A stretch of 64,000 nucleotides of DNA, taken from CAYOEJ01 sp964403015. GTDB lineage: Bacteria > Actinomycetota > Actinomycetes > Actinomycetales > Actinomycetaceae. Shown one piece after another: positions 32,963 to 42,291 of this stretch; position 1 is the first letter of the stretch; every line of letters starts with the position of its first letter. The position numbers were made by a program, and so were the translations under genes. The notes beneath the pieces are model-generated. The model was not told the origin of the DNA. It saw only the letters and a list, made by a program, of their open reading frames with translations, and ran no database searches. The stretch lies in assembly GCA_964403015.1 (NCBI GenBank), contig CAYOEJ010000001.1, positions 32,117-96,116 on the forward strand. Direction: 5' to 3'.

Positions 32963-34414
32963 ATGCCAGTATTGATGACTGTGAAGATCCCCCACCCAAA
33001 ACGTAAACGAGCCAAGATCGACCGCAGCCTCGAAAGTTGGCTGCTTATTCTTTCCGTGACCTTTATTTCGCTCGTCGCATTCGAAACCATCGCTGTGGCA
33101 ACGGCGATGCCTTTCGTGGTGGAAATTCTTGATGGGGAAAATCTTTACGCTCTAGCCTCTGGCATTGTCTTAGCTACCCAGCTCATGACCACCGCTCTAG
33201 CGGGACCGTGGTGCGATGCCAAGGGGCCGAAGCCGTCGCTCTACAGCGGTTCGGCGCTTTTCGCCGTCGGCCTTCTTATCGCGACTTTTGCACCGTCCAT
33301 CGAAGTCATCGTAGCCGGCCGTGCCATTCAGGGACTTGGCGGCGGTCTCATGGTCGTTCCCCTCTATGTGATGGTGGGCAACTACGTTCGCGCCGAACGC
33401 CAGCCGGCATTCTTTGCCGCGTTCTCCGCCGCCTGGGTAGTTCCTTCGCTCGTCGGACCGCTCATCGCTGGCTTCCTCGTTGAGCATGTTCACTGGCGCT
33501 GGGTCTTTGGTATCACACCACTACTTCTCGTCGTGATCCTTCCAATTGCTTTCACTAAGTTCCGGCTCTTTCCCGATCTTCACGAACATCATGCCGTTCT
33601 CAATCCTGGCCGAACGTTCTGGTTCGCGTTCGGTACGGGCATTGCAGTTGCGGCCCTGCAAATACTGTCGGGGCGCGACGGTGCGATTACCCCGGTATTC
33701 CTTGCCACTATCTTCGTCATCTCCGTCGTTGCTTTTGCACTTGTGCGCTATCTCGTGCCTGCCGGAACATTTGTGGCAAAGCGAGGTGTGCCCGGCACCG
33801 TCTTGATGCGCGGCCTGCTCAACGGCACATTTATCGCGGTCGAGCTATTCCTGCCACTGATGCTGAAGAACATCCACGGGTGGTCCCCCACCCAGGCCGG
33901 TCTGATCCTGACCACCGGCTCCGTTACGTGGGCAATCGGTTCCGCCGTTCAGGGTCGTATTCTCAATCCGAATCGACGCCGGTACATCCCGACTGTCGCG
34001 GCCATCACCCAGCTCACGGGCATGGCGTTGACCATCCTGGCCGTATTACCGAGCATTTCAGGGCTCGTAGCCATCGCCGGATGGCTGCTTGCCGGACTTG
34101 GCATTGGCTTGGCCTACCCCGCACTTACGGTTCACGCACTCGGCCTTACCCCACCAACCCGCCACGGAGAAGTCTCTGCCGCATTACAGATTGCTGACAC
34201 GATGGGGGCTGCAACATGCGTGGCCTATGCGGGCATTGTCTTCGCACTAACCCAGGTGTGGGACAACTACGCCTTCGCCGCGGCTATCGGCCTCATGTGC
34301 GTCATCATGTTCAGCGGCGTCTGGGTTTCGACCCGAGTCGACGACGGTGAGAGGAAACCCACGGTGCGCGATGTCACCGCACCACGTATTACTTCTGACC
34401 CCCACGCAGACTAG
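32963..34414 (+). CDS. Major facilitator superfamily transporter (drug:H+ antiporter type)
   Basis: A 483-residue MFS protein with about 12-14 membrane segments. The loop between helices 2 and 3 reads GPWCDAKGPKPSLYSG, a form of the MFS motif A, and RAIQGLGGGLMVVPLYV matches the motif B/C region of the EmrB/QacA-like branch. The substrate is unknown. It has a basic N-terminus, and a second ATG at 32975 could be the true start; neither has a good ribosome binding site. It is divergent from aspS. Confidence 0.88.
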   Translation: MPVLMTVKIPHPKRKRAKIDRSLESWLLILSVTFISLVAFETIAVATAMPFVVEILDGENLYALASGIVLATQLMTTALAGPWCDAKGPKPSLYSGSALFAVGLLIATFAPSIEVIVAGRAIQGLGGGLMVVPLYVMVGNYVRAERQPAFFAAFSAAWVVPSLVGPLIAGFLVEHVHWRWVFGITPLLLVVILPIAFTKFRLFPDLHEHHAVLNPGRTFWFAFGTGIAVAALQILSGRDGAITPVFLATIFVISVVAFALVRYLVPAGTFVAKRGVPGTVLMRGLLNGTFIAVELFLPLMLKNIHGWSPTQAGLILTTGSVTWAIGSAVQGRILNPNRRRYIPTVAAITQLTGMALTILAVLPSISGLVAIAGWLLAGLGIGLAYPALTVHALGLTPPTRHGEVSAALQIADTMGAATCVAYAGIVFALTQVWDNYAFAAAIGLMCVIMFSGVWVSTRVDDGERKPTVRDVTAPRITSDPHAD

Positions 34415-34532
34415 ACTTGCTTAGGCGCTAAAAGTGGCGCTGAGCCCATTTGCCGTGAGCGTGTGTTGTGTGTGTTGTTCGGCAGTGTGAGAATCACCGG
34501 GGCTGCCGTAAACAATCGTTTGGAAAACATTC

Positions 34533-36509
34533 ATGGCTGATGCCACTACTTTTGCTGACCTCAATTTGCCCGCAGACCTTTTGCAGGCTGTCACTGACCT
34601 CGGATACGTCACCCCGACCGCGATCCAAGAACGCGCAATTCCGGAACTCGTGGCTGGAAACGACGTCGTCGGCGTCGCTCAAACCGGCACCGGTAAGACC
34701 GCAGCTTTCGCGCTTCCTATGCTCATGCACGTCGATGCGAACGAGCGCGAAGTTCAAGCCCTCGTTCTTGCCCCCACCCGCGAACTCGCACTCCAGGGTG
34801 CGGACGCCATCGAAACCTTTGCCGCTCAGACGGGTGGCCTCGATGTGGTCGCCGTATATGGCGGCTCCTCCTATGGTCCTCAACTCGGGGCCTTGCGCGC
34901 TGGCGCACAGGTGGTAGTCGGAACCCCCGGTCGAGTCATGGACATGATCGATCGCGGCGCACTCAAGCTCTCCAACGTTCGCTACTTCGTGCTCGACGAA
35001 GCCGACGAAATGCTCCGCATGGGCTTCGCCGAAGACGTCGAGAAGATTGCAAAGAGCCTTCCTGACGAGCGGATTTCCGCGCTATTTTCAGCAACCATGC
35101 CTAAGGCAATCCGTTCCGTCGCCGCGAACCACCTCAACAACCCGGTCGAGGTCACGATCTCTCGCCCGGCCTCCACAATCGAAACCATCACGCAGACGTT
35201 TGCTGTAGTTCCAAGTAGGCACAAGATCGGCGCTCTCGCCCGCGTTCTCGCAACGACCGAGGCCGACGCCGCACTCGTGTTCGTCCGGACCCGCGCCACC
35301 GCAGAGGACCTCGCCATCGAGCTGACCACCCGCGGTGTTCAAGCCGCAGCACTCTCCGGCGACGTTGCCCAAAAGGATCGCGAGAAGCTCGTTGATCGTC
35401 TTCGCAACGGAACGCTCGATGTGCTGGTCGCTACCGATGTTGCGGCTCGTGGTCTTGACGTCGAGCGCATCGGGCTCGTCGTTAACTTCGACGTTCCGCG
35501 CGAGGTCGATACCTACGTTCACCGCATTGGCCGCACGGGCCGCGCAGGCCGTGAAGGTACCGCCCTTTCCTTCGTGACCCCCAAGGAACGTTCACGCCTT
35601 CGCCGCATCGAGCAGATCACCGGTGTACAGATGAAGCAGGTGGAGCTCCCAACCCCAGCCGAGGTTTCTGGTCTTCGAGCACGCCGCCTTCTCGCCGAGG
35701 CAACCGAGCGCCATGCTGTGGGCCGCCTTCAGGTGTACGAATCGGTTCTCGAAGAATTCACCACCGCGCAGGCAGACTCGGAAAGCCCGCTTAGTCACAT
35801 CGATCTCATTGCCTCACTGCTTGCTCTTGGTGTGCGTGATCCGGGACCACAGAAGGATGACGAACCAGAGCACCTGACCGCAAGTTTCGAAGGCGGAGAT
35901 GGCCGCGACCGCGATCGCAAGCAGAAGCGCTCGAAGAAGTCCCCGACATTCACCGGCGACGGAACCACCTACCGCGTTGAGGTAGGCCGCCGCGACGGCG
36001 TCTCACCCGGTGCCATCGTTGGCGCAATCACAGGCGAGGGTGGCCTTGCCGGCTCACAACTCGGCAAGATCGACATCTACCCGTCATTCTCTCTCGTGGA
36101 GATTGAGACAGAACTCGATATGGCCACCCAGCGCAGAATTGCTAAGGCTCGCGTCTCAGGCCGCGCCCTCGAGATCCACAAGGATTCGGGTCCCGGCGGC
36201 GGACACGGTGGCGACGACGCCGGCGTTCGCAAGTATCGCGCGGACCGCAAGTTTGGAGAGGATCGCAGGAAGATGCGTCCCTCACGCGATGGTCGATCCG
36301 ACTTCCGTTCGGGCCGTGACTTCAACCGCGCCGACCGCGGACGCTGGAGCGACGATCGCCGGGGCGGTCGTGACGAGCGACGTTCGGGTGGACGTGACTT
36401 CGACCGACGTGGTGGCCGCGATGAGCGTCGTGGTGGCCATGACGACCGCCGAGGCGGACGCCAAGACTACCGTTCTGGCGGACGCAGCTACGACCGCTTC
36501 AGCCGGTAG
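34533..36509 (+). CDS. deaD: DEAD-box RNA helicase, DeaD/CsdA-like, with DbpA-type RNA-binding domain and RG-rich tail
   Basis: A 658-residue ATP-dependent RNA helicase. Motifs in order are the Q motif (TPTAIQERAIP), AQTGTGKTAAF, PTRELALQ, VLDEADEML, SAT, VFVRTRATAEDL, ATDVAARGLD and HRIGRTGRAG. Residues about 470-550 form the DbpA-type RNA-binding domain (YRVEVGRRDGVSPGAIVGAI). The last 90 residues are repeats of Arg, Asp and Gly, a disordered RNA-binding tail. Such helicases help ribosome assembly and mRNA decay, often in the cold. A leader of about 115 bases with a TG-rich tract precedes the ATG. Confidence 0.93.
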   Translation: MADATTFADLNLPADLLQAVTDLGYVTPTAIQERAIPELVAGNDVVGVAQTGTGKTAAFALPMLMHVDANEREVQALVLAPTRELALQGADAIETFAAQTGGLDVVAVYGGSSYGPQLGALRAGAQVVVGTPGRVMDMIDRGALKLSNVRYFVLDEADEMLRMGFAEDVEKIAKSLPDERISALFSATMPKAIRSVAANHLNNPVEVTISRPASTIETITQTFAVVPSRHKIGALARVLATTEADAALVFVRTRATAEDLAIELTTRGVQAAALSGDVAQKDREKLVDRLRNGTLDVLVATDVAARGLDVERIGLVVNFDVPREVDTYVHRIGRTGRAGREGTALSFVTPKERSRLRRIEQITGVQMKQVELPTPAEVSGLRARRLLAEATERHAVGRLQVYESVLEEFTTAQADSESPLSHIDLIASLLALGVRDPGPQKDDEPEHLTASFEGGDGRDRDRKQKRSKKSPTFTGDGTTYRVEVGRRDGVSPGAIVGAITGEGGLAGSQLGKIDIYPSFSLVEIETELDMATQRRIAKARVSGRALEIHKDSGPGGGHGGDDAGVRKYRADRKFGEDRRKMRPSRDGRSDFRSGRDFNRADRGRWSDDRRGGRDERRSGGRDFDRRGGRDERRGGHDDRRGGRQDYRSGGRSYDRFSR

Positions 36510-36529
36510 AGTTCGCCTTCATCCGCCAT

Positions 36530-36554
36530 ACGCGGGTTCGCGCTGAACCCGCGT
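36530..36554. terminator. Bidirectional terminator between deaD and the GTPase genes
   Basis: Perfect 10-pair stem (ACGCGGGTTC/GAACCCGCGT) with a five-base loop in the 56-base gap between two converging genes. Confidence 0.65.
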
Positions 36555-36565
36555 AAACCTGCGGA

Positions 36566-38173
36566 TCACGCCTTGACCTGAGTGAGTCGGCGAGTGATGT
36601 CTATAAATTGGGCATACTCGCCGACTTCGTCGCGTAACGGCCCGAGAATCTTATTTTCGGCATGTTCGACGATCTTCTCGTCGAGCCTGCGTTGTACGCG
36701 CTCCTCGGTCCTCTTCGCACCGCGCGCAACAAGGATGCGGCTCACAAGTGAGAGCAGCCAGCCAGCTGCGATGCCACCAAGGAGTAGCAGAGTCGGCAAC
36801 GGTAAGATTCCCCATGCTGGTGGGTCAGGGAGTTGGAGCTGAAGAGTATCTGCAAAGATCAGCAGCAACAGCCACACTCCGCCGACGATCGCGGTGAGAA
36901 GCACCAGCCACTGGAGAAGATTAACAACGCTCCACCACAGTGGGGAACGCTTAGCTTCGAGATTCGTCCGGGCGATCAGCGTGTCTATATCTTTGTGGAC
37001 TTTGGAGGTTCGTTCGTCGGCACGATCACGGACGTCACGAGCCCATGCTCGTGGCATGTGTCCGGTTGCTTCTTCCACGTAGTTCCGTAGTGCACTGCGT
37101 GCCTGTGTCACGTGGGATTCCGAGACCGTCAGGCCCGTCGCTGGAGCAATTTGGGCTGGCTCGACCGTTTTATCGAGGTGAAGTCTCTTGAGCGGATCGA
37201 TGCGAGCCTGCCTAATCCAGCGAGTCGCTGGCCAGCCAGTGGCCTTCCGTGCGCGATGCGTGTACGACTCCCCCGCTGCCTTAGCGACGATGTGTGCACC
37301 GCCCGCACGTGCGAGCATCTTTGATACGGGCGCGAATTCTGGTTCTTTGGCGTGGCTCGGATCAGTTCCACCCGCGAGCCGCGCATTTCCGGCCAGCTCT
37401 CGCCCACTGGAGCGGATGTCAGCTGCGAGCTTTTCGTGGGCGGCATGGCGCGCACTCGCGGTTTCGACGATGCGCACCCGCAACTCTGGGATTCCCAAGC
37501 CGGTTGCCGCCGACGTCGGATATACCTCGACGTTCAGGCCATCACGCTCCAATATGCGGTCGATGTCTGCAAGGACCCCGTCGAGCTCGCCTTGATCTAA
37601 ACGATCGGCCTGGTTGAGAACAACGAGCGTGACGTCAGCGTGTTCCCCAAGCCGCGAGAAGTAATCCTCGTGCACGACCGCATCGGCATACTTTTGCGGA
37701 TCAAGTACCCACACCACCACATCGACCAGCTGGGTGAGTCGGGCCGCCGTCTCGCGATGATGTTCAAAGGTGGAATCAATATCTGGAAGATCAACGAGCA
37801 CAAGCTCCGCGTCGGAATCGCTGCCAAATTTCTTCGCGAGATCCGGCATGGCGTAGCGCTGATTGATTCCCAGCCATTCAAGTGTCTTGTGGGCGCCGTT
37901 TCCCGTGACCGCAAATGGTTCAGACGTTGTTGGTCGCGTGGCCGCCACACGTGCAACCGTGGTTCCAACGAGCGCATTGAGGAGGGAGGACTTACCGGAC
38001 CCCGTCGCTCCAGCGAGGGCAACAACCGTGACATCCTCGCCCACGCCCCTTCGCTCAACGCTACGTTCGAGGGTCGCGCGAGCATGGTGAACGACGTCGT
38101 CGTCCAGATAATCGGCGCCTAGGTCGAGCGCGGTATGGAGTTCACCGACTCCCTCATTGAGTGACAACTGCAC
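36566..38173 (-). CDS. Dynamin-like / YfjP-type membrane GTPase (second of a pair)
   Basis: A 535-residue GTPase with an N-terminal G domain: Walker A GATGSGKSSLL (residues about 55-65), switch T in RPTTSEP, G3 DLPDID and G4 NQAD. The C-terminal part has two strong membrane helices (about 415-435 and 447-475) flanked by helical regions. This is the layout of bacterial dynamin-related and YfjP-like proteins that bind membranes from the inside. It begins with GTG overlapping the stop of its partner by one base. Confidence 0.8.
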   Translation of the reverse strand: MQLSLNEGVGELHTALDLGADYLDDDVVHHARATLERSVERRGVGEDVTVVALAGATGSGKSSLLNALVGTTVARVAATRPTTSEPFAVTGNGAHKTLEWLGINQRYAMPDLAKKFGSDSDAELVLVDLPDIDSTFEHHRETAARLTQLVDVVVWVLDPQKYADAVVHEDYFSRLGEHADVTLVVLNQADRLDQGELDGVLADIDRILERDGLNVEVYPTSAATGLGIPELRVRIVETASARHAAHEKLAADIRSSGRELAGNARLAGGTDPSHAKEPEFAPVSKMLARAGGAHIVAKAAGESYTHRARKATGWPATRWIRQARIDPLKRLHLDKTVEPAQIAPATGLTVSESHVTQARSALRNYVEEATGHMPRAWARDVRDRADERTSKVHKDIDTLIARTNLEAKRSPLWWSVVNLLQWLVLLTAIVGGVWLLLLIFADTLQLQLPDPPAWGILPLPTLLLLGGIAAGWLLSLVSRILVARGAKRTEERVQRRLDEKIVEHAENKILGPLRDEVGEYAQFIDITRRLTQVKA

Positions 38174-39924
38174 TATCTTCTCTCCTCTAGGCGCCGCTCG
38201 CGCAGTTCGTTCATTCGACCCTCTAAACGGTGCAGATGCGAGCGGTCGACGCCAAGTTCTGCCAGCTCACGGATAAAGACCTGCTTATCCTCGTGCATGA
38301 ATTCCTTCGCACGCTGGGCAAGGTCATCGCGGGCTTGCCGGGCCATCCGACGTACGGCGTCGTCGCCAAACACGGCCTCGAGTAGTCGTTGCGCGACGAC
38401 GGCGGTACCACCGGCTACCGCAACCTCACCGCCGAGTAATCCGCCGGTTGACGCAAAGATGACGATGATAAGCGCAACACCGATCGCATTGACGCCAAAA
38501 GCCAGAGCTCGAGCAGTCGACTTCTTTGAAGCGCCCTCCTGACGAATCATGTCGAGCAACGCGTTTTGCCAGTCCCGAACCGCCGATCCAGCACGTTCGC
38601 GCCGCTCTTCTGGCGAACGGAGTGATTCGCGGACATCGAGCACATCGGATGTACCAAAGCGCTCCCACGCGTCACGAGTCTGTCCAATCGCTCGTTCAGT
38701 TTCCCCGACGAGAAGCGTGTGCAGGCCCTCCTCGATCGCAACCTCGACATTGCCCGTTTCTACCGGTTTCGCGGTAAAGAAGCCGGTCAATCGATCGCGC
38801 AAACGGGAGACTCCGCTTTCGATGCGTCGTGCCCATTCCCCTGTGCCGACGACGTCCTGCCATCTGGCGAGAACCTCACCGCGCAGGAGTGTGCCATCTT
38901 GGATTTGAGTTTCAAAGCGGCTCATTGCCGCGTCAAATGCCTGATCGACATCCCACCGCAGCGCGCCCGCACCATCAATCTGGTCCGAGTAGGACGCCCT
39001 GACCGTTTCAAGGGAATCACCGAGTGCATCGACGGCGCCGCCAAGTGTTTGACGCACAACCGCGCCTCGCGCAGCAGAATCATGCGTAATGCCCTCGAGC
39101 CAACCACGCAAAGGAGCGATATCCGCCTCGGAAATGAAACCGTCCGAGTCAAATTCCTGCTCGGAAATCACAAAAAGTGGCGCGAGGTCGAGTCCGCGCT
39201 GGGCCATGCGTGCGGATAGATCAGAACGCACTTCGGCTCCGACTCCCGCGGGAACACGATTGAGAACCACGGCGATAACGATATTGCGATCCGCGGCCTC
39301 ATCAAGAAGGGCCCACGGAATCGCGTCGGCGTATCGAGCGGCCGTCGTGACAAAAATCCACAGGTCTGCGGCTGCGAGCAGCTGAGCTGCCAGTTGGCGG
39401 TTTTCCGCTACAACCGAATCGATATCCGGTGAGTCCAGTAGAGCTAGCCCCTCGGGTACGGAAGGAACGGCCCGCAGCCCGATCTCGTTGATATCGTCGC
39501 CGGGGATCGACTCTGAGTTGACGGTCGAATCAAATGAATCCTGGCCAGATACACGAGCAAGACCGGGAAGGACGCGGTCATCGTCAAACCACCCGGTATC
39601 GCCGGGATTATGGATGAGGAGCGGGCGTCTGGTTGTTGGACGAATGGCTGATGCACTCGCAATATGCTGGCGAACGATTGAGTTAATGATGGTCGACTTG
39701 CCCGCGCCAGTCGAACCACCAATGACAGCAAGCAGTGGCGCCTCAATAGAGGCATATCGCGGCAACATATAGTCATCGAGTTGATGAAGTACGTCAGCGC
39801 GCGTCTCGCGCCCGTCTACTGCAGACGCCATCCCAAGCGGAAAGACCAGTTCTGATAGATCGTGGCGAAGCTCCCCCAACACCGCACCCACTTCTGAGCG
39901 TGGGAGCTGCGGCACCTCATTCAT
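38173..39924 (-). CDS. Dynamin-like membrane GTPase (first of a pair)
   Basis: A 583-residue GTPase with Walker A GGSTGAGKSTIINS (about residues 69-82), RPTTRRP switch region and G3 LLDSPDIDS. The G4 motif appears as LNRVP, which departs from NKxD and may alter base specificity. One hydrophobic hairpin (about 480-520: IGVALIIVIFASTGGLLGG) lies near the C-terminus. The start at 39924 overlaps the hisS stop by eight bases. Paired GTPases of this kind are found in many actinobacteria; a role in membrane remodelling or septation is inferred from the dynamin family. Confidence 0.78.
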   Translation of the reverse strand: MNEVPQLPRSEVGAVLGELRHDLSELVFPLGMASAVDGRETRADVLHQLDDYMLPRYASIEAPLLAVIGGSTGAGKSTIINSIVRQHIASASAIRPTTRRPLLIHNPGDTGWFDDDRVLPGLARVSGQDSFDSTVNSESIPGDDINEIGLRAVPSVPEGLALLDSPDIDSVVAENRQLAAQLLAAADLWIFVTTAARYADAIPWALLDEAADRNIVIAVVLNRVPAGVGAEVRSDLSARMAQRGLDLAPLFVISEQEFDSDGFISEADIAPLRGWLEGITHDSAARGAVVRQTLGGAVDALGDSLETVRASYSDQIDGAGALRWDVDQAFDAAMSRFETQIQDGTLLRGEVLARWQDVVGTGEWARRIESGVSRLRDRLTGFFTAKPVETGNVEVAIEEGLHTLLVGETERAIGQTRDAWERFGTSDVLDVRESLRSPEERRERAGSAVRDWQNALLDMIRQEGASKKSTARALAFGVNAIGVALIIVIFASTGGLLGGEVAVAGGTAVVAQRLLEAVFGDDAVRRMARQARDDLAQRAKEFMHEDKQVFIRELAELGVDRSHLHRLEGRMNELRERRLEERR

Positions 39925-41254
39925 AGCCGACATCCCCCAGCAGGTGTGGACGTAGGTCACTCGTTGCGGGCATCCACGTAGCAGGATCGGCCGCTACCTG
40001 CTCGCCAGATCGAATGTCCTTGACCTGTTCGCCGTCGTCCGTAGCAAACCAAACGTACGGGATGCCGCGCCGATCGGCATAACGGATTTGCTTGCCAAAC
40101 TTCACCGAGTTCGGTGAAACCTCGGTGGGGATACCACGCCCGCGAAGCGCCACGGCGGTCAGTTCTGCATGACGACGTTCTTCCTCATCGTTGACCGCCA
40201 CCAGTACGCAGGTGGGAACCTTTCTCGATGGCGTGGTGAGATCCTGGCCGATAACACGGGCAAGAATCCGAGAGACGCCGATCGACAGCCCTACTCCAGG
40301 GAAGGACCGCTTGCCATCGGAGACGAGCGAGTCGTAGCGACCACCGGAGCAGACGGATCCAAGATCCTCGTGACCGATCATCGTCGATTCATAGACCGAG
40401 CCGGTGTAGTAATCAAGTCCTCGAGCGATCTTGAGATCAGCGGTGACAGATCCCGGCATCAGTTCGTTTGCGCCTTCGACCAACTTCACAAGCTCGTCAA
40501 GCCCCTCATCGAGGAGGTCCGAACGATGCCCAAGCGCCAGTACCTGATCGGCTACCGAGCCATCAGTTGCAGTGATTCCCGCTAGCTTCAGCGCGAGCTT
40601 AGCCTGATCGCCGGTCGCTCCCACCTTTTCCGCCAGCATCTCGGTAACGACGCCGGGGCCCACCTTGTCCAACTTGTCAAGGATTCGCAGGGTCTCTTCA
40701 ACATCCTTGATACCAATGGCCTCATAGAAACCTTGCGCGACCTTGCGGTTGGAGGCACGAATGACGACGCGTGGGATGGGAAGCTTTGCCAGAGCATCCA
40801 CCATCACGAGGGGAAGTTCAATCTCGTGGTGGAATGCGAGGGTATCTTGGCCGACGACGTCGACATCCGCCTGCACAAACTCGCGGAACCGTCCGTCTTG
40901 GGGCCGCTCCCCGCGCCAAACCTTTTGGATCTGGTAACGGCGGAACGGGAAATCGAGATGACCAGCATGTTCGAGAACGTAGCGAGCCAGTGGCACGGTG
41001 AGATCAAAGTGAAGGCCGAGCTCCGCATCGCGATCAGCGTTGTGCTCTCCCTGGAGGCGGTTCAGAAGATAAATTTCCTTGGATGTCTCGCCCTTCGACA
41101 ACAGCCGCTCAACGGGTTCCACAGCTCGAGTTTCGATGCCCGAAAATGCATGGAGCTCGAAAGTGCGGCGCAAGGTGTCCAATACTTCTTGCTCAACAAT
41201 GCGGCCAGCGGGAAGCCATTCGGGAAATCCAGATAGAGGTGCGATTTTTGCCAT
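39917..41254 (-). CDS. hisS: Histidyl-tRNA synthetase
   Basis: A 445-residue class II synthetase. It has LHFDLTVPLARYV (motif 2 region), RYQIQKVWRGERPQDGRFREFVQADVDVVG (in short conserved blocks), the HisRS-specific ARGLDYYTGSVYE (about residues 275-287) and the motif 3 GVGLSIGVSR. The C-terminal domain binds the anticodon. Unlike aspS and thrS, no anticodon-like hairpin is seen in its 77-base leader. The N-terminus begins MAKIAPLSGFPEWLP, the short form common in actinobacteria. Confidence 0.96.
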   Translation of the reverse strand: MAKIAPLSGFPEWLPAGRIVEQEVLDTLRRTFELHAFSGIETRAVEPVERLLSKGETSKEIYLLNRLQGEHNADRDAELGLHFDLTVPLARYVLEHAGHLDFPFRRYQIQKVWRGERPQDGRFREFVQADVDVVGQDTLAFHHEIELPLVMVDALAKLPIPRVVIRASNRKVAQGFYEAIGIKDVEETLRILDKLDKVGPGVVTEMLAEKVGATGDQAKLALKLAGITATDGSVADQVLALGHRSDLLDEGLDELVKLVEGANELMPGSVTADLKIARGLDYYTGSVYESTMIGHEDLGSVCSGGRYDSLVSDGKRSFPGVGLSIGVSRILARVIGQDLTTPSRKVPTCVLVAVNDEEERRHAELTAVALRGRGIPTEVSPNSVKFGKQIRYADRRGIPYVWFATDDGEQVKDIRSGEQVAADPATWMPATSDLRPHLLGDVGYE

Positions 41255-41331
41255 GGGGTTATTGTTCCACGCGTTAGCGTAAATAGGGGAATCAGGACGC
41301 GATCGAACGCGGCAAGTGAGTACCGGTCGCG

Positions 41332-42054
41332 TTAGCTCATCGCTGCGTGCAAGTACGGCGAGTGCCTTGTTTCGTGGAACATCGTCGTGTGTGGGCCGTG
41401 CCCCGGGAAAACGAAGGTTTCGGGTTTGATGATCTGCACGAGCAGACGTAGCGAAGACGCCATCTTCTGTTCGTCGCCTCCGGCTAGATCAGTACGGCCG
41501 ACGCCGTTATTGAAAAGTACGTCGCCTGAAATCATGAAAGCTTCGCGCCTACCCGTTGGTTCCATCACCTGGTTTGCGTCTTCGGTAATTTCCCCTTCGA
41601 AAAGAAATACCGTGGAGCCTTCAGTGTGGCCCGGAGCCGGTACTGCGCGCATACGAATTCCCGGCACGATCTCATAGCCAGAGCTCAACATGTCGCTGGG
41701 CAGGGTCTGAAGGTTGTTGGGCTTCGCCCACTCCCCTACACCCATACGGCTAAGCGCAAGAAGGTACTGTTCACTGCGACCAACCGTTACCGGGTTATCC
41801 ATGCGATACAGATCCGGTTCCGGAATATAGACGGGCACATCACCGGCCACCAAAGATACGTCCCATACGTGATCCGCATGCCCATGTGTCAAGAGAATGG
41901 CACCCAACTCGAGATCGCGCTCCGACAGCGCATCCTTGATCCACTGAGCTGAGCCTGCGCCAGTATCCACAACGAGCGCAATGCCGGTGTCGTCGTCGGC
42001 CAAAAGATAGGTGTTTGCCTCGAGGAAAGTCTGCGAATGCTTCAGGAAAATCAT
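41332..42054 (-). CDS. Metallo-beta-lactamase-fold hydrolase (glyoxalase II-like)
   Basis: A 240-residue MBL-fold protein with the metal motif LTHGHADHVWD (residues about 56-66), a later GHTEGS histidine and a GDVLFNNGVGRTD aspartate segment; the final FPGHGPHT histidine completes the site. It resembles hydroxyacylglutathione hydrolases and persulfide dioxygenase-like enzymes; the true substrate is unknown because this lineage normally lacks glutathione. The position next to hisS and relA is as in mycobacteria (Rv2581c). The ATG at 42054 is preferred over the GTG at 42063 because a TAGCGT box stands seven bases before it. Confidence 0.82.
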   Translation of the reverse strand: MIFLKHSQTFLEANTYLLADDDTGIALVVDTGAGSAQWIKDALSERDLELGAILLTHGHADHVWDVSLVAGDVPVYIPEPDLYRMDNPVTVGRSEQYLLALSRMGVGEWAKPNNLQTLPSDMLSSGYEIVPGIRMRAVPAPGHTEGSTVFLFEGEITEDANQVMEPTGRREAFMISGDVLFNNGVGRTDLAGGDEQKMASSLRLLVQIIKPETFVFPGHGPHTTMFHETRHSPYLHAAMS

Positions 42055-42061
42055 GATTCCC

Positions 42062-42067
42062 ACGCTA
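42062..42067 (-). promoter_or_regulatory. -10 box of probable leaderless MBL hydrolase mRNA
   Basis: TAGCGT on the minus strand followed by seven bases and the ATG at 42054. Confidence 0.4.
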
Positions 42068-42185
42068 CCGGCATACCCAATCGCACGCTACTGGATACAC
42101 AATGGCGCGGCACAACACGTGCTAAAAGACCTACCGGCTACGCGACGGAGCGCTGTTGGCGGTCCGATCACTCGAAACTGAGATT

Positions 42186-42200
42186 CGGAATCGTATTCCG
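42186..42200. promoter_or_regulatory. 15-bp palindrome upstream of the DUF349 promoter
   Basis: Perfect inverted repeat CGGAAT-CGT-ATTCCG. It lies 25 bases upstream of the TAAACT box of the DUF349 gene, in the 237-base divergent region between that gene and the MBL hydrolase. Candidate operator; no consensus recognised. Confidence 0.35.
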
Positions 42201-42225
42201 TGCCAACAATGCGGCGATTTCCGAG

Positions 42226-42231
42226 TAAACT
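42226..42231 (+). promoter_or_regulatory. -10 box of DUF349 gene promoter
   Basis: TAAACT, about 60 bases before the ATG at 42292. The start codon has a clear AAGGAG ribosome binding site. The -35 region is weak (TGCCAA with 19-base spacing). Confidence 0.45.
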
Positions 42232-42291
42232 AGTCACGTATGTCACGTGAACGGTGTGGCTTAGCTAACCCCGTCTTTAAGGAGCGTCTCC

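Noticed and set aside
34460..34490. TG-rich tract before deaD as a phase-variation repeat
   Set aside because: It is broken by other bases and too short and irregular for slippage-driven switching.
36290..36509. Repeated sequence that might be a CRISPR or satellite array
   Set aside because: The repeats are imperfect, in frame, and encode the Arg-Gly-Asp tail of the helicase.
41255..41331. tRNA-His anticodon mimic in the hisS leader
   Set aside because: No hairpin with GUG in its loop was found; the leader is short and shows only weak pairings.
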